Below are positions 24,980 to 34,495 of a stretch of 64,000 nt of DNA, in pieces. Under the pieces are notes generated by a model, which saw only the letters and a list, made by a program, of their open reading frames with translations, ran no database searches and was not told the DNA's origin. Position 1 is the first letter of the stretch; each line of letters opens with the position of its first letter. The DNA is taken from assembly GCF_000317695.1 (NCBI RefSeq), contig NC_019771.1, positions 992,001 to 1,056,000 on the forward strand, written 5' to 3'. The translations under genes were made by a program, and so were the position numbers. The stretch comes from Anabaena cylindrica PCC 7122. GTDB lineage: Bacteria > Cyanobacteriota > Cyanobacteriia > Cyanobacteriales > Nostocaceae.

Positions 24980-25954
24980 TTACTCTTCCACGCGATAACC
25001 TAATTCTGCCAACCTGATTCTTGACTGCCGCCATTTTGGTTGGACTTTGACAAATAATTCTAGATAAACTTTACCAGTAATTAGCTTTTGGATTTGTTGA
25101 CGAGCTTCACTGCCGATCGCTTTCAGCATTGTGCCACCTTTACCAATTAGGATTCCTTTTTGGGAATCTCTTTCAACATTGATAGTAGCGAGTACACGGG
25201 TAATAGCTGGGGTTTCTTCGACTAGATCAATGGCGATCGCTACTGAATGAGGTACTTCCTCACGGGTCAACAGCAAAATCTGTTCCCTAATTAATTCTCC
25301 CATAATAAACCGTTCGGGTTGGTCTGTAACCAAATCAGGAGGATAGTAGAACGGGCCAGTTTCTAAATTACCAATTAATAATTCTTGCAGTTCTGGTAAT
25401 CCTGCCCCAGTCTTGGCGGAAAATTTGACCATTTGCCATTGATGTTCAGCAGCTAACTGAGTGTAACTATCATCTAGCTTTTGGAAATCTGACGGTTGTT
25501 CGTCGATTTTATTTATCCCCAAAATCACAGGGGTTTGACTACGACTGAGTAATTCAGCAATATAGCGATCTCCTCCGCCACAAGCCACCGTTCCATCAAC
25601 TACAAACAGCACCACATCTACAGATTCAATTGCCAGCTTGGCATTTTTTACCAATACTTCCCCTAATTGATGATGGGGTTTATGAATTCCTGGAGTATCT
25701 ACAAAAATTAACTGTGCTGCTTCTGTAGTTAAAATACCGCGTAACCGATTCCGTGTAGTTTGAGATATTGGTGATGTAATCGCAATTTTTTGACCGACCA
25801 AATGATTCATTAAAGTAGATTTACCGACATTAGGACGACCAATAATGCCAATAAAACCCGATTTAAATTCAGGAGGAGCTTGGGGAATTGTCACTTCTCC
25901 TGCAAAAGAGAATGTATAATTATCAATACTACTCACATTAGACTCCAGCTTCAT
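24980..25954 (-). CDS. era: GTPase Era
   Basis: The 324-residue GTPase has a cyanobacterial N-terminal extension, then GRPNVGKST (39-47, G1), DTPGIHKPHHQLG (G3), NKID (G4) and SAKTGAGL (G5), and a C-terminal KH domain (GILIGKGGTMLKAIG near 275). Era binds 16S rRNA near its 3' end and is needed for 30S assembly. Length fits. It has its own minus-strand transcript, convergent with the DUF3611 gene. A start at 25954 (MKLESNVSSIDNY) is preferred; Met-less region up to ~30 gives no closer start. Confidence 0.95.
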   Translation of the reverse strand: MKLESNVSSIDNYTFSFAGEVTIPQAPPEFKSGFIGIIGRPNVGKSTLMNHLVGQKIAITSPISQTTRNRLRGILTTEAAQLIFVDTPGIHKPHHQLGEVLVKNAKLAIESVDVVLFVVDGTVACGGGDRYIAELLSRSQTPVILGINKIDEQPSDFQKLDDSYTQLAAEHQWQMVKFSAKTGAGLPELQELLIGNLETGPFYYPPDLVTDQPERFIMGELIREQILLLTREEVPHSVAIAIDLVEETPAITRVLATINVERDSQKGILIGKGGTMLKAIGSEARQQIQKLITGKVYLELFVKVQPKWRQSRIRLAELGYRVEE

Positions 25955-26728
25955 ATTTTACTGTTTAGATAAATGGGTTTCTTGCTGTAATCGAAAATAA
26001 ACATAAAATCACCTGGCAGTTCCAGATATTTTCTGATCTTAAATTTACACTACTACATAAATAATATACTTTTTCAAACATCAAAAACCAAAAAGCAAAT
26101 AATTATTGTTTCACTACTTCCAGATTTTCAAAACTAACTCACCTTAAATATACCCCTTTTGGTTGAGATGAAAACTTTTACAAGATTATGAAATAATCTA
26201 AATTATGTCTTATGGATACAAATAAATTCTCAACCCCTACTTATCACATCAAACCACAAGCATTTTTGCAAAAGTTAATTTTTAAATCTTTCTGAGTAGA
26301 TAAAAAGCTAGAGAAACAGATAATATTTCCCTAGACAGAAATTAATTTAAATAATTTATCTCGTTCCCAGTTTTTAATTGGGAATGATATCAAGAGAGGC
26401 TCTGCCTCTGCTTTCATGGAAGGCAGAGCCTTCTAAAATTCATTCCCATACAGAGTATGGGAACGAGAAATTTTGTTCAACTACTGAACTTTTAAGTTTT
26501 ATCTCATTTATCTCGTTCCCAGTCTTTGACTGGGAATGCTATCAAGAGAGGCTCTGCCTCTACTTTCATGAAGGCAGAGCCTTCTAAAATTCATTCCCAT
26601 ACAGAGTATGGGAACGAGAAGATAAGAGGAATGACACCCAGTTTTTACAAGGCTTTGAGGTTAAGTTGACACCAATGGGTTTCCCAACCCCCGATTGTAT
26701 TGCATTCAAGCAAGAATGACTATAACTG
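25955..26728. other. Long intergenic region with twin repeats
   Basis: 774 bp without a gene. The era promoter side is AT-rich; two copies of a 110-bp inverted-repeat element lie at 26359-26468 and 26511-26619. A plus-strand frame at 26378-26587 is only repeat sequence. Confidence 0.6.
26359..26619. repeat. Two direct copies of a ~110-bp inverted-repeat element (TCTCGTTCCCA ends)
   Basis: Each copy (26359-26468; 26511-26619) begins TCTCGTTCCCA and ends TGGGAACGAGA, with an inner GGCTCTGCC...GGCAGAGCC palindrome. The copies are in the same orientation, 42 bp apart. Truncated relatives lie at 29131-29204 and 61911-61980. Confidence 0.9.
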
Positions 26729-27367
26729 TTAACTTCCTGGTAAATTCCGCAATCTATCATCTAAATGAGTCCGGTCAGCCAAAGCCTGTAACATTGGCCC
26801 ATGATCCGTAAACTGGACAATACTTAAAGACCCGACTGGACACCCCCAACGATAACGAAAGCGACCCACATCAATTCCTAATAAACTACAGAGAATGATT
26901 CTGATAGTTGCCTTATGAGCAACAACTAAAACATTACCATCGTTGTAAAGATGCTTAATTTCTTCAATTACTTGCATAGCGCGAGAAGCAATTGTTACCG
27001 CTAACTCGCCACCAGTGGGAGCATACCAAGCCGGGTCGGCCGACCAACGGATATAATCATCATGATATTCACGGCTGATGATTTCTGGGGTTTTACCTTC
27101 CCATTGACCATAGTTAATTTCCTTCAAACCATCTCGCAGTTCTGGTTGCACTCCTATAGCTGTACATAAAGGTTTTGCTGTCGCTATGGTTCGTCGCATG
27201 GGACTAGAAAAAACTGCCTTCCAGTGTGTAGAACTGTAAGCAGCTGCAAAAGCATTTGCCATTTCTATGCCGTCAGCAGTTAGTTCTGAGTCTATTGCAC
27301 CGCAATAGGCATTCATGCGACTAGATTCTGTTTGTCCATGACGGAGTAGATAAAGAGTTAGGCTCAC
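26729..27367 (-). CDS. Histidine phosphatase family protein
   Basis: The 212-residue protein begins MSLTLYLLRHGQTESS, where RHG holds the phosphorylated histidine. Further site residues are SSPMRRTIATA (second Arg), EINYGQWEGKTPEII (acid) and LVVAHKATIRIIL (second His). It is of the phosphoglycerate mutase-like branch-2 type; bacterial members are phosphatases of small phosphorylated metabolites or, rarely, mutases. The exact substrate is not readable. Cytosolic. Confidence 0.85.
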   Translation of the reverse strand: MSLTLYLLRHGQTESSRMNAYCGAIDSELTADGIEMANAFAAAYSSTHWKAVFSSPMRRTIATAKPLCTAIGVQPELRDGLKEINYGQWEGKTPEIISREYHDDYIRWSADPAWYAPTGGELAVTIASRAMQVIEEIKHLYNDGNVLVVAHKATIRIILCSLLGIDVGRFRYRWGCPVGSLSIVQFTDHGPMLQALADRTHLDDRLRNLPGS

Positions 27368-27539
27368 GGTATATTCTCACTGAGGTTAAATGTAGCAGTC
27401 TCAATATTCAGAGGATAACTGTATTAATGTCCAGTAAAAAGAGCGATGCCTTTGGGGTAGCATCCAGCACCCCGTAAGCATTGCCTACTTTGCTCAATGT
27501 ATATTAAAGAAAGTACCGTTATAAAACTCAATATTAACA

Positions 27540-28931
27540 ATGGTAGTAACCGCAGTAAATCCTTATCTTGATGGCAATTTTGCCCCAGTTCGCCAAGAAA
27601 TTACCACAGACAGCCTAAAAGTTATCGGTGAATTACCCTCCGACCTCTCCGGGATGTTTGTCCGCAATGGCCCTAACCCCCAACATTCACCCATAGGACA
27701 GTATCACTGGTTTGACGGTGATGGAATGTTACATGGCGTGCAAATCAGCAATGGTAAAGCCATTTATTGCAATCGCTACGTCCGCACCAGAGGCTGGAAT
27801 ATTGAACATGAAGCGGGTAAAGCTGTCTGGAGTGGAATGTTAGAACCACCTCAAATGGATAACCCCCACGGGCCAGGGAAAAATACAGCTAATACTGCGT
27901 TAGTATGGCACGCCGGACAATTTTTAGCAGTGTGGGAAGGAGGTGCGCCGCATAATATCCAACTTCCTAAACTAGAAACCATTAGTGAATACACTTACAA
28001 TAATCAACTCGTTTCTCCTTTTACTGCTCACCCTAAAGTAGACCCAGTGACAGGGGAAATGATGTTCTTTGGTTACTCATTTGCTCCACCATACTTACAA
28101 TATGGAGTAGTTTCAGCCGAAGGAGAGTTATTGCGAACCGTCCCCATTGACATACCAATGGGAGTCATGATGCATGATTTTGCCATAACTGAAAATTACA
28201 CTATCTTCATGGATTTACCTTTGACATTCAGCCCAGAACGAATGCAAAAGGGAGAACCGATGATGATGTTTGAGAGCGATCGCCCCAGTCGTTTTGGCAT
28301 TGTCCCACGTCACGGAAATAACAGCAACATCCGCTGGTTTGAAACTCCCTCCTGCTTCATCTTTCACACCCTCAACGCCTACGAAGATGGTGAAGAAGTA
28401 GTACTTATCGCTTGTCGTATGAGTTCCACAAACGTCTTAATAAGTCAACCAACAGATCCCACAGCAGACATACCCCTACTACACAGTTGGCGCTTTAACC
28501 TCAGCACAGGCACGGTCAAAGAAGAAATGCTAGACGATGTACCAGCCGAATTTCCTCGCATTAACGAAAATGCTTTAGGAAGAAAAACCCAATATGGCTA
28601 CGCTGGAAAAATGGCCAACAGTCCTGTACCTTTATTTGAAGGGGTAATTAAATACAATTTCAGTAATGGCAAATCTCAAACCCATGAATTTGGACAAGGA
28701 CGCTATGGCGGTGAAGCAGTATTTGCGCCCCGTCTTCATGCCACTACAGAAGATGATGGCTGGCTTATAACCTTTGTTTATGATCAAAATTCAGAAACTT
28801 CCGAATTAATAGTAATAAATGCTCAAGATGTCACCAGCGAACCTGTTACAAGAGTCATTATTCCCCAACGAGTACCCTATGGTTTCCACGGTGCTTGGAT
28901 ATCAGAATCACAGTTGAGCAATTCTATCTAA
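27540..28931 (+). CDS. Carotenoid oxygenase (carotenoid cleavage dioxygenase family)
   Basis: The 463-residue protein has the seven-blade propeller pattern of the family: GMFVRNGPNPQ and GQYHWFDGDGMLHGV near the start, and four iron-binding histidines in TAHPKVDP, MMHDFAIT, FIFHTLNAYED and GFHGAW at the C-terminus. It cleaves carotenoids or apocarotenoids; cyanobacterial homologues include the Nostoc CCD and the Synechocystis apocarotenoid 15,15'-oxygenase. The bond cleaved is not readable. Start at ATG 27540 (MVVTAVNPYLDGNFAPV). Confidence 0.9.
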   Translation: MVVTAVNPYLDGNFAPVRQEITTDSLKVIGELPSDLSGMFVRNGPNPQHSPIGQYHWFDGDGMLHGVQISNGKAIYCNRYVRTRGWNIEHEAGKAVWSGMLEPPQMDNPHGPGKNTANTALVWHAGQFLAVWEGGAPHNIQLPKLETISEYTYNNQLVSPFTAHPKVDPVTGEMMFFGYSFAPPYLQYGVVSAEGELLRTVPIDIPMGVMMHDFAITENYTIFMDLPLTFSPERMQKGEPMMMFESDRPSRFGIVPRHGNNSNIRWFETPSCFIFHTLNAYEDGEEVVLIACRMSSTNVLISQPTDPTADIPLLHSWRFNLSTGTVKEEMLDDVPAEFPRINENALGRKTQYGYAGKMANSPVPLFEGVIKYNFSNGKSQTHEFGQGRYGGEAVFAPRLHATTEDDGWLITFVYDQNSETSELIVINAQDVTSEPVTRVIIPQRVPYGFHGAWISESQLSNSI

Positions 28932-29352
<421 letters not shown>

Positions 29353-30405
29353 ATGGCTAGAAAAACCAAGTCTGCATCTCCTACCAACCAAGTACCCCTA
29401 CTTGCATTGTCTGAACTACATATCCATTTAGAAGGATTAGAAAAAGAACATCAATCACTACTCAAACAGATTAAGAGAAAGCGAACAGAACTAAATAACT
29501 TTGTTGAACAAATGCGTTCTTTAGCCACCGAGGTATTTCATCAAGCCACCCCATGCTTCAAAAAAATGGCAGACCTCGACCAGGAAATTCATGCCCTTTT
29601 CAAGGAAATTTTTACTACTAGAAAATTTGGTAAACAAACCCAAAAAAATATAGAAGGACTTTATTTAAATCTTCAGATGTCCGGGATAATCAGCACCAAA
29701 TCTGCCCAAGAAGAAGATAATGATACAGAACTAGATGAATTGTTTGAAAATTCAGAAAATGATGATGAACATAATCAAAATCGTCATCAATATTGGGAAT
29801 CACGAAATGAATCAGAGTCTACTTCTGCAAGCAGAACAGAAGAATCAAGAAAAGTTCGGCAGACATTTTTGAAATTAGCAGAAATCTTTCATCCAGATAA
29901 AGTACAAGACAGTGAAACCCATAAGTCTCATACAGAAATTATGAAAGAAATCAATAAAGCCTACCAAGAAGGAGACTTAGCCAGACTTTTAGAAATTGAA
30001 CGTCAGCATCAATTAGGAGAATCTATTGATAGCAATAGTGAAGATGACTTAACTCGCAGATGTAAAAATTTAGAACAACAGAATGAAATTCTTAAAACTC
30101 AATATGAGAAATTAAAACAAGAACTACGTTTAGCTAAAAATACACCGGAAGGATCAATGGTTTCTGATTCTCGCAAAGCTGCAAAACAAGGAATTAATTC
30201 TGTTGATTTAATGTTAGAAACTTTAGACTCTCAAATTAATATTATTGTGGATATTCGTGATTTTATTAAAGACTTTAGAGAGCAGAAAATTACCATTAAA
30301 GAATTTCTTGCAGGTCCCCCAAGTTTACGCTCATCAAGAGAGGATATGATGGAAAAATTGCTAGAAGAGATGATGCAAGAATTAGGGGGAGTAATTATTT
30401 TTTAA
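29353..30405 (+). CDS. J-domain-containing coiled-coil protein
   Basis: The 350-residue protein opens with a helical region (LHIHLEGLEKEHQSLLKQIKRKRTELNNF), followed by an acidic linker rich in D/E/N. A J domain lies near 165-215: VRQTFLKLAEIFHPDKVQDSE with the HPD motif that stimulates DnaK ATPase. Then come long coiled-coil segments (CKNLEQQNEILKTQYEKLKQELRLA). It is not DnaJ itself, as there is no Gly/Phe or zinc region; it is probably a client-specific Hsp70 cochaperone. Confidence 0.75.
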   Translation: MARKTKSASPTNQVPLLALSELHIHLEGLEKEHQSLLKQIKRKRTELNNFVEQMRSLATEVFHQATPCFKKMADLDQEIHALFKEIFTTRKFGKQTQKNIEGLYLNLQMSGIISTKSAQEEDNDTELDELFENSENDDEHNQNRHQYWESRNESESTSASRTEESRKVRQTFLKLAEIFHPDKVQDSETHKSHTEIMKEINKAYQEGDLARLLEIERQHQLGESIDSNSEDDLTRRCKNLEQQNEILKTQYEKLKQELRLAKNTPEGSMVSDSRKAAKQGINSVDLMLETLDSQINIIVDIRDFIKDFREQKITIKEFLAGPPSLRSSREDMMEKLLEEMMQELGGVIIF

Positions 30406-30448
30406 AATGGGAATTTCCTGGCTTTAGCTATGTAATTGAAAATAATGT

Positions 30449-31267
30449 CTAATTTTTCAAAATCAAATCAGTAAACTCGCGCAAACTCTTCCCATAATTC
30501 TCTCCTGCTACCGAAATCACATTATTATGATTTGCTGTTTCTACCCACAAATAAAGTTTAGGTGAATTGACAGCAGCAAATAATTTTTCACCATGAGTAA
30601 AAGGAATAATTTCATCTGATTTACCATGTATCACCAACACAGGAGATTTTACTTTTTTGATTTTATCCAAATTGGTAAACTTATCAAAAGGTAAAACTGG
30701 GAAAGGCACAACAAACCGAAAAGCAGAAGTAAAAGCACTTTCAAGAATTAAACCCGCTACAGGTTTTCGTACTGCTAAATCTACTGCTGAACCACCCCCA
30801 ACTGAACGCCCAAAAACAATAATTTTCTCTGGTTTAATCTTTAAATCCTCAATTAAATAATTGTAAGCAGTTTCAATATCTTGATAAGCATGATTTTCTG
30901 TAGGTGTTCCTTCACTCGTACCATAACCGCGATAATCATAAGCAAAGATGTTGAAACCTAAATCGCGTAATTTTTTTAATGTTCCTTTGATATCTCCCAA
31001 ATCTTCCGCATTCCCATGAGCGTAAAGAATTGTGTATTTAGCTTGATTATTTGGTAAATATACTGCTGAAATTTGCTGTTTTTCCCTCGTCTTCAGCTTG
31101 ATAATGTCTTTTGTATCTTCATAGCTAGACGGTTGAGGCAGAAAAATCATATTATCTGCCCGAAAATATACATAGACGGCAAACAAAACGTAGATCAAAA
31201 TTAAAGATTTGAGCATCCGTTTCCAGGTAAAATCACCAATTAGCAGTTTTTTGAGTCGCTGATCCAT
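30449..31267 (-). CDS. Alpha/beta hydrolase with N-terminal membrane anchor
   Basis: The 272-residue protein has an N-terminal membrane segment (LKSLILIYVLFAVYVYF) and a serine hydrolase domain: oxyanion HGN (ILYAHGNAEDLG), nucleophile elbow GRSVGGGSA, acid VIHGKSDEIIPF, and histidine ANHNNV. It resembles ABHD13/BAAT-like esterases or acyl-thioesterases. Membrane-tethered, catalytic domain likely cytoplasmic or periplasmic. Substrate unknown. Confidence 0.8.
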   Translation of the reverse strand: MDQRLKKLLIGDFTWKRMLKSLILIYVLFAVYVYFRADNMIFLPQPSSYEDTKDIIKLKTREKQQISAVYLPNNQAKYTILYAHGNAEDLGDIKGTLKKLRDLGFNIFAYDYRGYGTSEGTPTENHAYQDIETAYNYLIEDLKIKPEKIIVFGRSVGGGSAVDLAVRKPVAGLILESAFTSAFRFVVPFPVLPFDKFTNLDKIKKVKSPVLVIHGKSDEIIPFTHGEKLFAAVNSPKLYLWVETANHNNVISVAGENYGKSLREFTDLILKN

Positions 31268-31796
31268 ATCTAAGTGTAAAATATGCTCATGATTTTATCT
31301 CTGGTAGGGTGCGTCAGACCCGATAATTGAGCATCTAACAGATTTTCTCTATCTGGCGCATACCGTACTAATATGCGATTCCAAAAGCCGACAACTAGGC
31401 GATTTCCTTCATAATATAGCCTTTCCCACTCTAGTAAGATACAAAATTACCCCTCCCCAACCCTCCCCTTGCTAAGGGGAGGGTGCGCGACAGCGCGGGT
31501 GGGGTGTATTTCATGAGCTTGGAAATTGCTATATATGAAATTTGTCTAGTACGTAACTCCTATCTTATGGATGTATCTGGTGATGATTCCAAATATGATA
31601 TGATGCGTAATAGAGTTATGGAAGGTTTAAGAAGTCACTTCGCCCCGAATTTTTCAACCGTATTAAGTACCCGTATCTGTACTCTTACTATAAAATTGTT
31701 GGAAGTGTCATTAGAAGTGTAAATCATAGCAAATAGTCCGCTGTACATAGCTCACTAGGAGTAGAAAAATTTTATTATTTGAGGCAAGTAGACACT
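31268..31796. other. Intergenic region ahead of the polysaccharide cluster
   Basis: 529 bp. It contains a segment near 31300-31370 (GGTGCGTCAGA) related to 13480-13545 and an inverted family A element (31415-31533). An open frame at 31483-31722 begins in that element and shows no known domain. Confidence 0.55.
31415..31533. mobile_element. MITE-like element family A, copy 4 (inverted)
   Basis: 119 bp from TATAGCCTTTCCCACTCTA to GGAAATTGCTATA, same orientation as copy 2, with hairpin CTCCCCTT...AAGGGGAG intact. Confidence 0.85.
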
Positions 31797-32447
31797 ATGG
31801 AATTAATCACCTCTTTAAATCTTAAAAATTCAGAATACTTTTCTAAAAATAGATTTATTAGTTACTACAACCAGTTACGTTTATTATTCTCACTCGGCAA
31901 GCAGGTAAAAAATGTCCTAGAGATTGGAATTTTTAACTCTCTGTTCACAGACATTCTGAAGAGGAATGACTATAACGTCACTACCGCTGATGTTGATCCT
32001 CGCCTCAACCCAGACATTATTTTGGATCTTACGCAAGACTTTACACTACCGCAAGATACATTTGATGTAATTATCCTGTTTCAGGTTCTAGAACATCTTC
32101 CCTATGAGCAATCAGAATTGGCATTGCAAAAACTCGCAGTGGCGACCAAAAAATTCTTGCTGATCTCTATTCCTTATAATACTGAATATCTAGCACTACA
32201 GGTAAAACCTTCTTTTTTAAACAGGCCAAGACATTTATTCATTAATGTGCCTAAGTTTTGGACTAAAATACCTTTATGTAACCAACACTATTGGGAAATT
32301 GGGCTAAAAGGATATCCCAAACAGCGGTTTTTAAATTCTGTTGCCAAAGCTGGTCTAACTGTAAAACGCGAATTTATCGACCCTAGCAATCCATATCATT
32401 ATTTCTTAATTTTACAAAAAAACTCAGTTTTTAATAATGTCTCTTGA
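31797..32447 (+). CDS. Class I SAM-dependent methyltransferase
   Basis: From the ATG at 31797 (MELITSLNLKNSEYF, 216 residues; an upstream start at 31779 adds six residues). The SAM-binding motif I is VLEIGIFNSLFTDIL, motif II TTADVDPRLNPD, and the post-motif stretch DVIILFQVLEHLPY with LEHL is typical of Methyltransf_11/23 enzymes. It probably methylates a sugar or intermediate of the surface glycan, since the next gene overlaps it by 11 bp and encodes a glycosyltransferase. Confidence 0.8.
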   Translation: MELITSLNLKNSEYFSKNRFISYYNQLRLLFSLGKQVKNVLEIGIFNSLFTDILKRNDYNVTTADVDPRLNPDIILDLTQDFTLPQDTFDVIILFQVLEHLPYEQSELALQKLAVATKKFLLISIPYNTEYLALQVKPSFLNRPRHLFINVPKFWTKIPLCNQHYWEIGLKGYPKQRFLNSVAKAGLTVKREFIDPSNPYHYFLILQKNSVFNNVS

Positions 32448-33408
32448 TTTAACTGTTGCCATACCAACCTATAACGGGGAAAGCCGTTTACCCAAAGTTA
32501 TAGATCATTTGCAAAGCCAACAGGGATTAGAAAACCTCAAATGGGAAGTTATCATCGTTGATAATAATAGTACAGATGGTACAGCAAAGCTGATTCAGGA
32601 ATACCAAGCCAACTGGAATCATCCATATGTGTTAAAGTATTTATCGGAAATTCAACAAGGTGCTGCCTTTGCTAGAGCTAAAGCTATTCAAGAAGCACAA
32701 AGTGAAATTATTTGTTTCTTAGATGATGATAATTTACCTGCACCAAATTGGATTATAGAAGCTTACAAATTTACTGTAAATAATCCGCAAGCTGGAGCTA
32801 TAGCCAGCAGAATTAGTGGTAATTTTGAAGTGAATCCACCAGAAAATATTCAGTCAATAATATTCTATTTAGCAATTACAGAAAGAGGTGAAAAACCACA
32901 TATATTTCAACCTCGAAAACAGGGATTTCCCCCAAGTGCGGGGTTAGTCGTTCGTCGTCAAGCATGGCAAGATAACGTTCCCAAAAAACCTTTTTTTATT
33001 GGTAGAGTTGGCTCATCAATGTTAGGTAGTGAAGATGCTGAAGCATTATGTTATATCCAAAAAGCTGGTTGGGAAATTTGGTATAATCCAGCAATGCAAA
33101 TAGAGCATCTGATTCCAGCATCACGGTTAGAACGAAATTATCTAATTTCTCTTTTGCAAGCAGTTGGTTTAGCTCGTCATCATTTACGAATGTTAATCTT
33201 ACCAAGTTGGCAAAGACCTCTTGCGTTTTTTGCTTATTTTACTAATGATTTATTTAAATTTATATTATATTATATTCGTTACCATAACCTGATCAATAGT
33301 GATATTCTTACTGCTTGCGAAATGGAGCGATTAAGAAGCACTATGATTAGTCCTTTTTATTTAGAGACTTTAAAAGTTAGAAGATTCTTTCAAAAATTCA
33401 GTAATTAA
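32437..33408 (+). CDS. Family 2 glycosyltransferase, HpsE-like paralogue
   Basis: A 323-residue GT-A protein: VAIPTYNGESRLP, WEVIIVDNNSTDGTAKL (nucleotide-sugar site) and FLDDDNLPAPNW with the DxD-like metal site. It is colinear over its whole length with the HpsE-like protein at 43976-44929 (shared TVAIPTYNGE.RLP, AITERG, PPSAGLVVRRQA, YIQKAGWE.WYNP), so they are duplicates. The start overlaps the methyltransferase; the next transferase begins 5 bp after its stop. Part of the surface polysaccharide operon. Confidence 0.8.
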   Translation: MSLDLTVAIPTYNGESRLPKVIDHLQSQQGLENLKWEVIIVDNNSTDGTAKLIQEYQANWNHPYVLKYLSEIQQGAAFARAKAIQEAQSEIICFLDDDNLPAPNWIIEAYKFTVNNPQAGAIASRISGNFEVNPPENIQSIIFYLAITERGEKPHIFQPRKQGFPPSAGLVVRRQAWQDNVPKKPFFIGRVGSSMLGSEDAEALCYIQKAGWEIWYNPAMQIEHLIPASRLERNYLISLLQAVGLARHHLRMLILPSWQRPLAFFAYFTNDLFKFILYYIRYHNLINSDILTACEMERLRSTMISPFYLETLKVRRFFQKFSN

Positions 33409-33413
33409 TTACT

Positions 33414-34418
33414 ATGGAACTAATTTCTGTAATCATCCCTGTTTATAATGGGGGAAAAACTATCAAACCAACTATAGAATCTGTTTTAAAACAAGCACAT
33501 TATAACTTTGAAATTATTGTTATTAATTCAGATTCCATTGATAGCACATTGGAGATAGTTTCCAGTATCCAAGATCAAAGAATAAAAATATATAACTATC
33601 CAAAAGCAAATGCAGCAGTTAATCGAAATCGTGGTTTAAAACACGCTTGTGGTGAGTTAATTACTTTTTTAGATGCAGATGATATTTGGACATCAGATAA
33701 ACTTGAAGCACAATATAGGGTGCTACAAGAAAATTCCCAAGCAACTGTTGTGTACAGTTGGACTGATGCGATTGACGAACTAGGTAAATTACTACGTCCA
33801 TGCAGTCATTCTACTTGGCAAGGTGATGTTTATGCAAAGCTATTATTAGATGATTTTATTGGTAGTGGTTCTAATGCAATGATTCGCTCTTTTGCTTTCG
33901 ACAAAGTAGGTGGTTTTGATGAAACACTTACTAATGCTGAAGATACGGATATGTGGTTACGGTTAGCCGCACAATATCATTTTATTTTTGTTCCTCAAGT
34001 ACAGATTTTTTATCGTATATCTAGCAACTCAAAATCTTCTAATATTTTAGGACTAGAAATATCTAACTTACGAATTATTGAAAAAGAGTTTGCAACTGCT
34101 CCTCTATCTTTACAATATCTAAAGCCTTACAGAATTGCTAATCTATATAAATACCTCAGCTACAAAGCCCTGACAGTTTCACCAGGAAAACAAAACAGCA
34201 TTCAAGCAACTCGAATTTTATGGCTAACCCTTATAAATGACACTACTCTCTTACAGAAACCAATTATCTATAAAGCTTTATTAAAACTAATGATCATGAC
34301 TCTACTACCTCCTCAACAAGCAATGTTATTACTGAATAAATTTCCTAAACTCTCTAATATTAGTACATTTTTTGGTTATATAAAAACTAATGTCCCAGCC
34401 ACAGAGTCTTCAAGTTAA
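33414..34418 (+). CDS. Family 2 glycosyltransferase
   Basis: 334 residues with a GT-A core: VIIPVYNGGKTIKPTIESVL, FEIIVINSDSIDSTLEI, AAVNRNRGLKHACGELITFLDADDIW (DAD metal site), FDETLTNAEDTDMWLRLA. The C-terminal 90 residues are more variable and include a hydrophobic segment (LLKLMIMTLLPPQQAMLLL), perhaps membrane-associated. It lies 5 bp after the preceding transferase gene and is cotranscribed; it probably adds another sugar to the same polymer. Confidence 0.85.
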   Translation: MELISVIIPVYNGGKTIKPTIESVLKQAHYNFEIIVINSDSIDSTLEIVSSIQDQRIKIYNYPKANAAVNRNRGLKHACGELITFLDADDIWTSDKLEAQYRVLQENSQATVVYSWTDAIDELGKLLRPCSHSTWQGDVYAKLLLDDFIGSGSNAMIRSFAFDKVGGFDETLTNAEDTDMWLRLAAQYHFIFVPQVQIFYRISSNSKSSNILGLEISNLRIIEKEFATAPLSLQYLKPYRIANLYKYLSYKALTVSPGKQNSIQATRILWLTLINDTTLLQKPIIYKALLKLMIMTLLPPQQAMLLLNKFPKLSNISTFFGYIKTNVPATESSS

Positions 34419-34495
34419 ATGGAAATCACAACTAAGGGATTACAATCTGGCATTAAATTTTGTTGCATGAGATAGTTAATAAAAATAAGTAAATT

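Noticed and set aside
26378..26587. 69-codon plus-strand frame
   Set aside because: Entirely inside the twin 110-bp repeats.
31483..31722. 79-codon plus-strand frame before the methyltransferase
   Set aside because: Begins in a family A element; no domain. A short remnant of a gene downstream of 31540 cannot be excluded.
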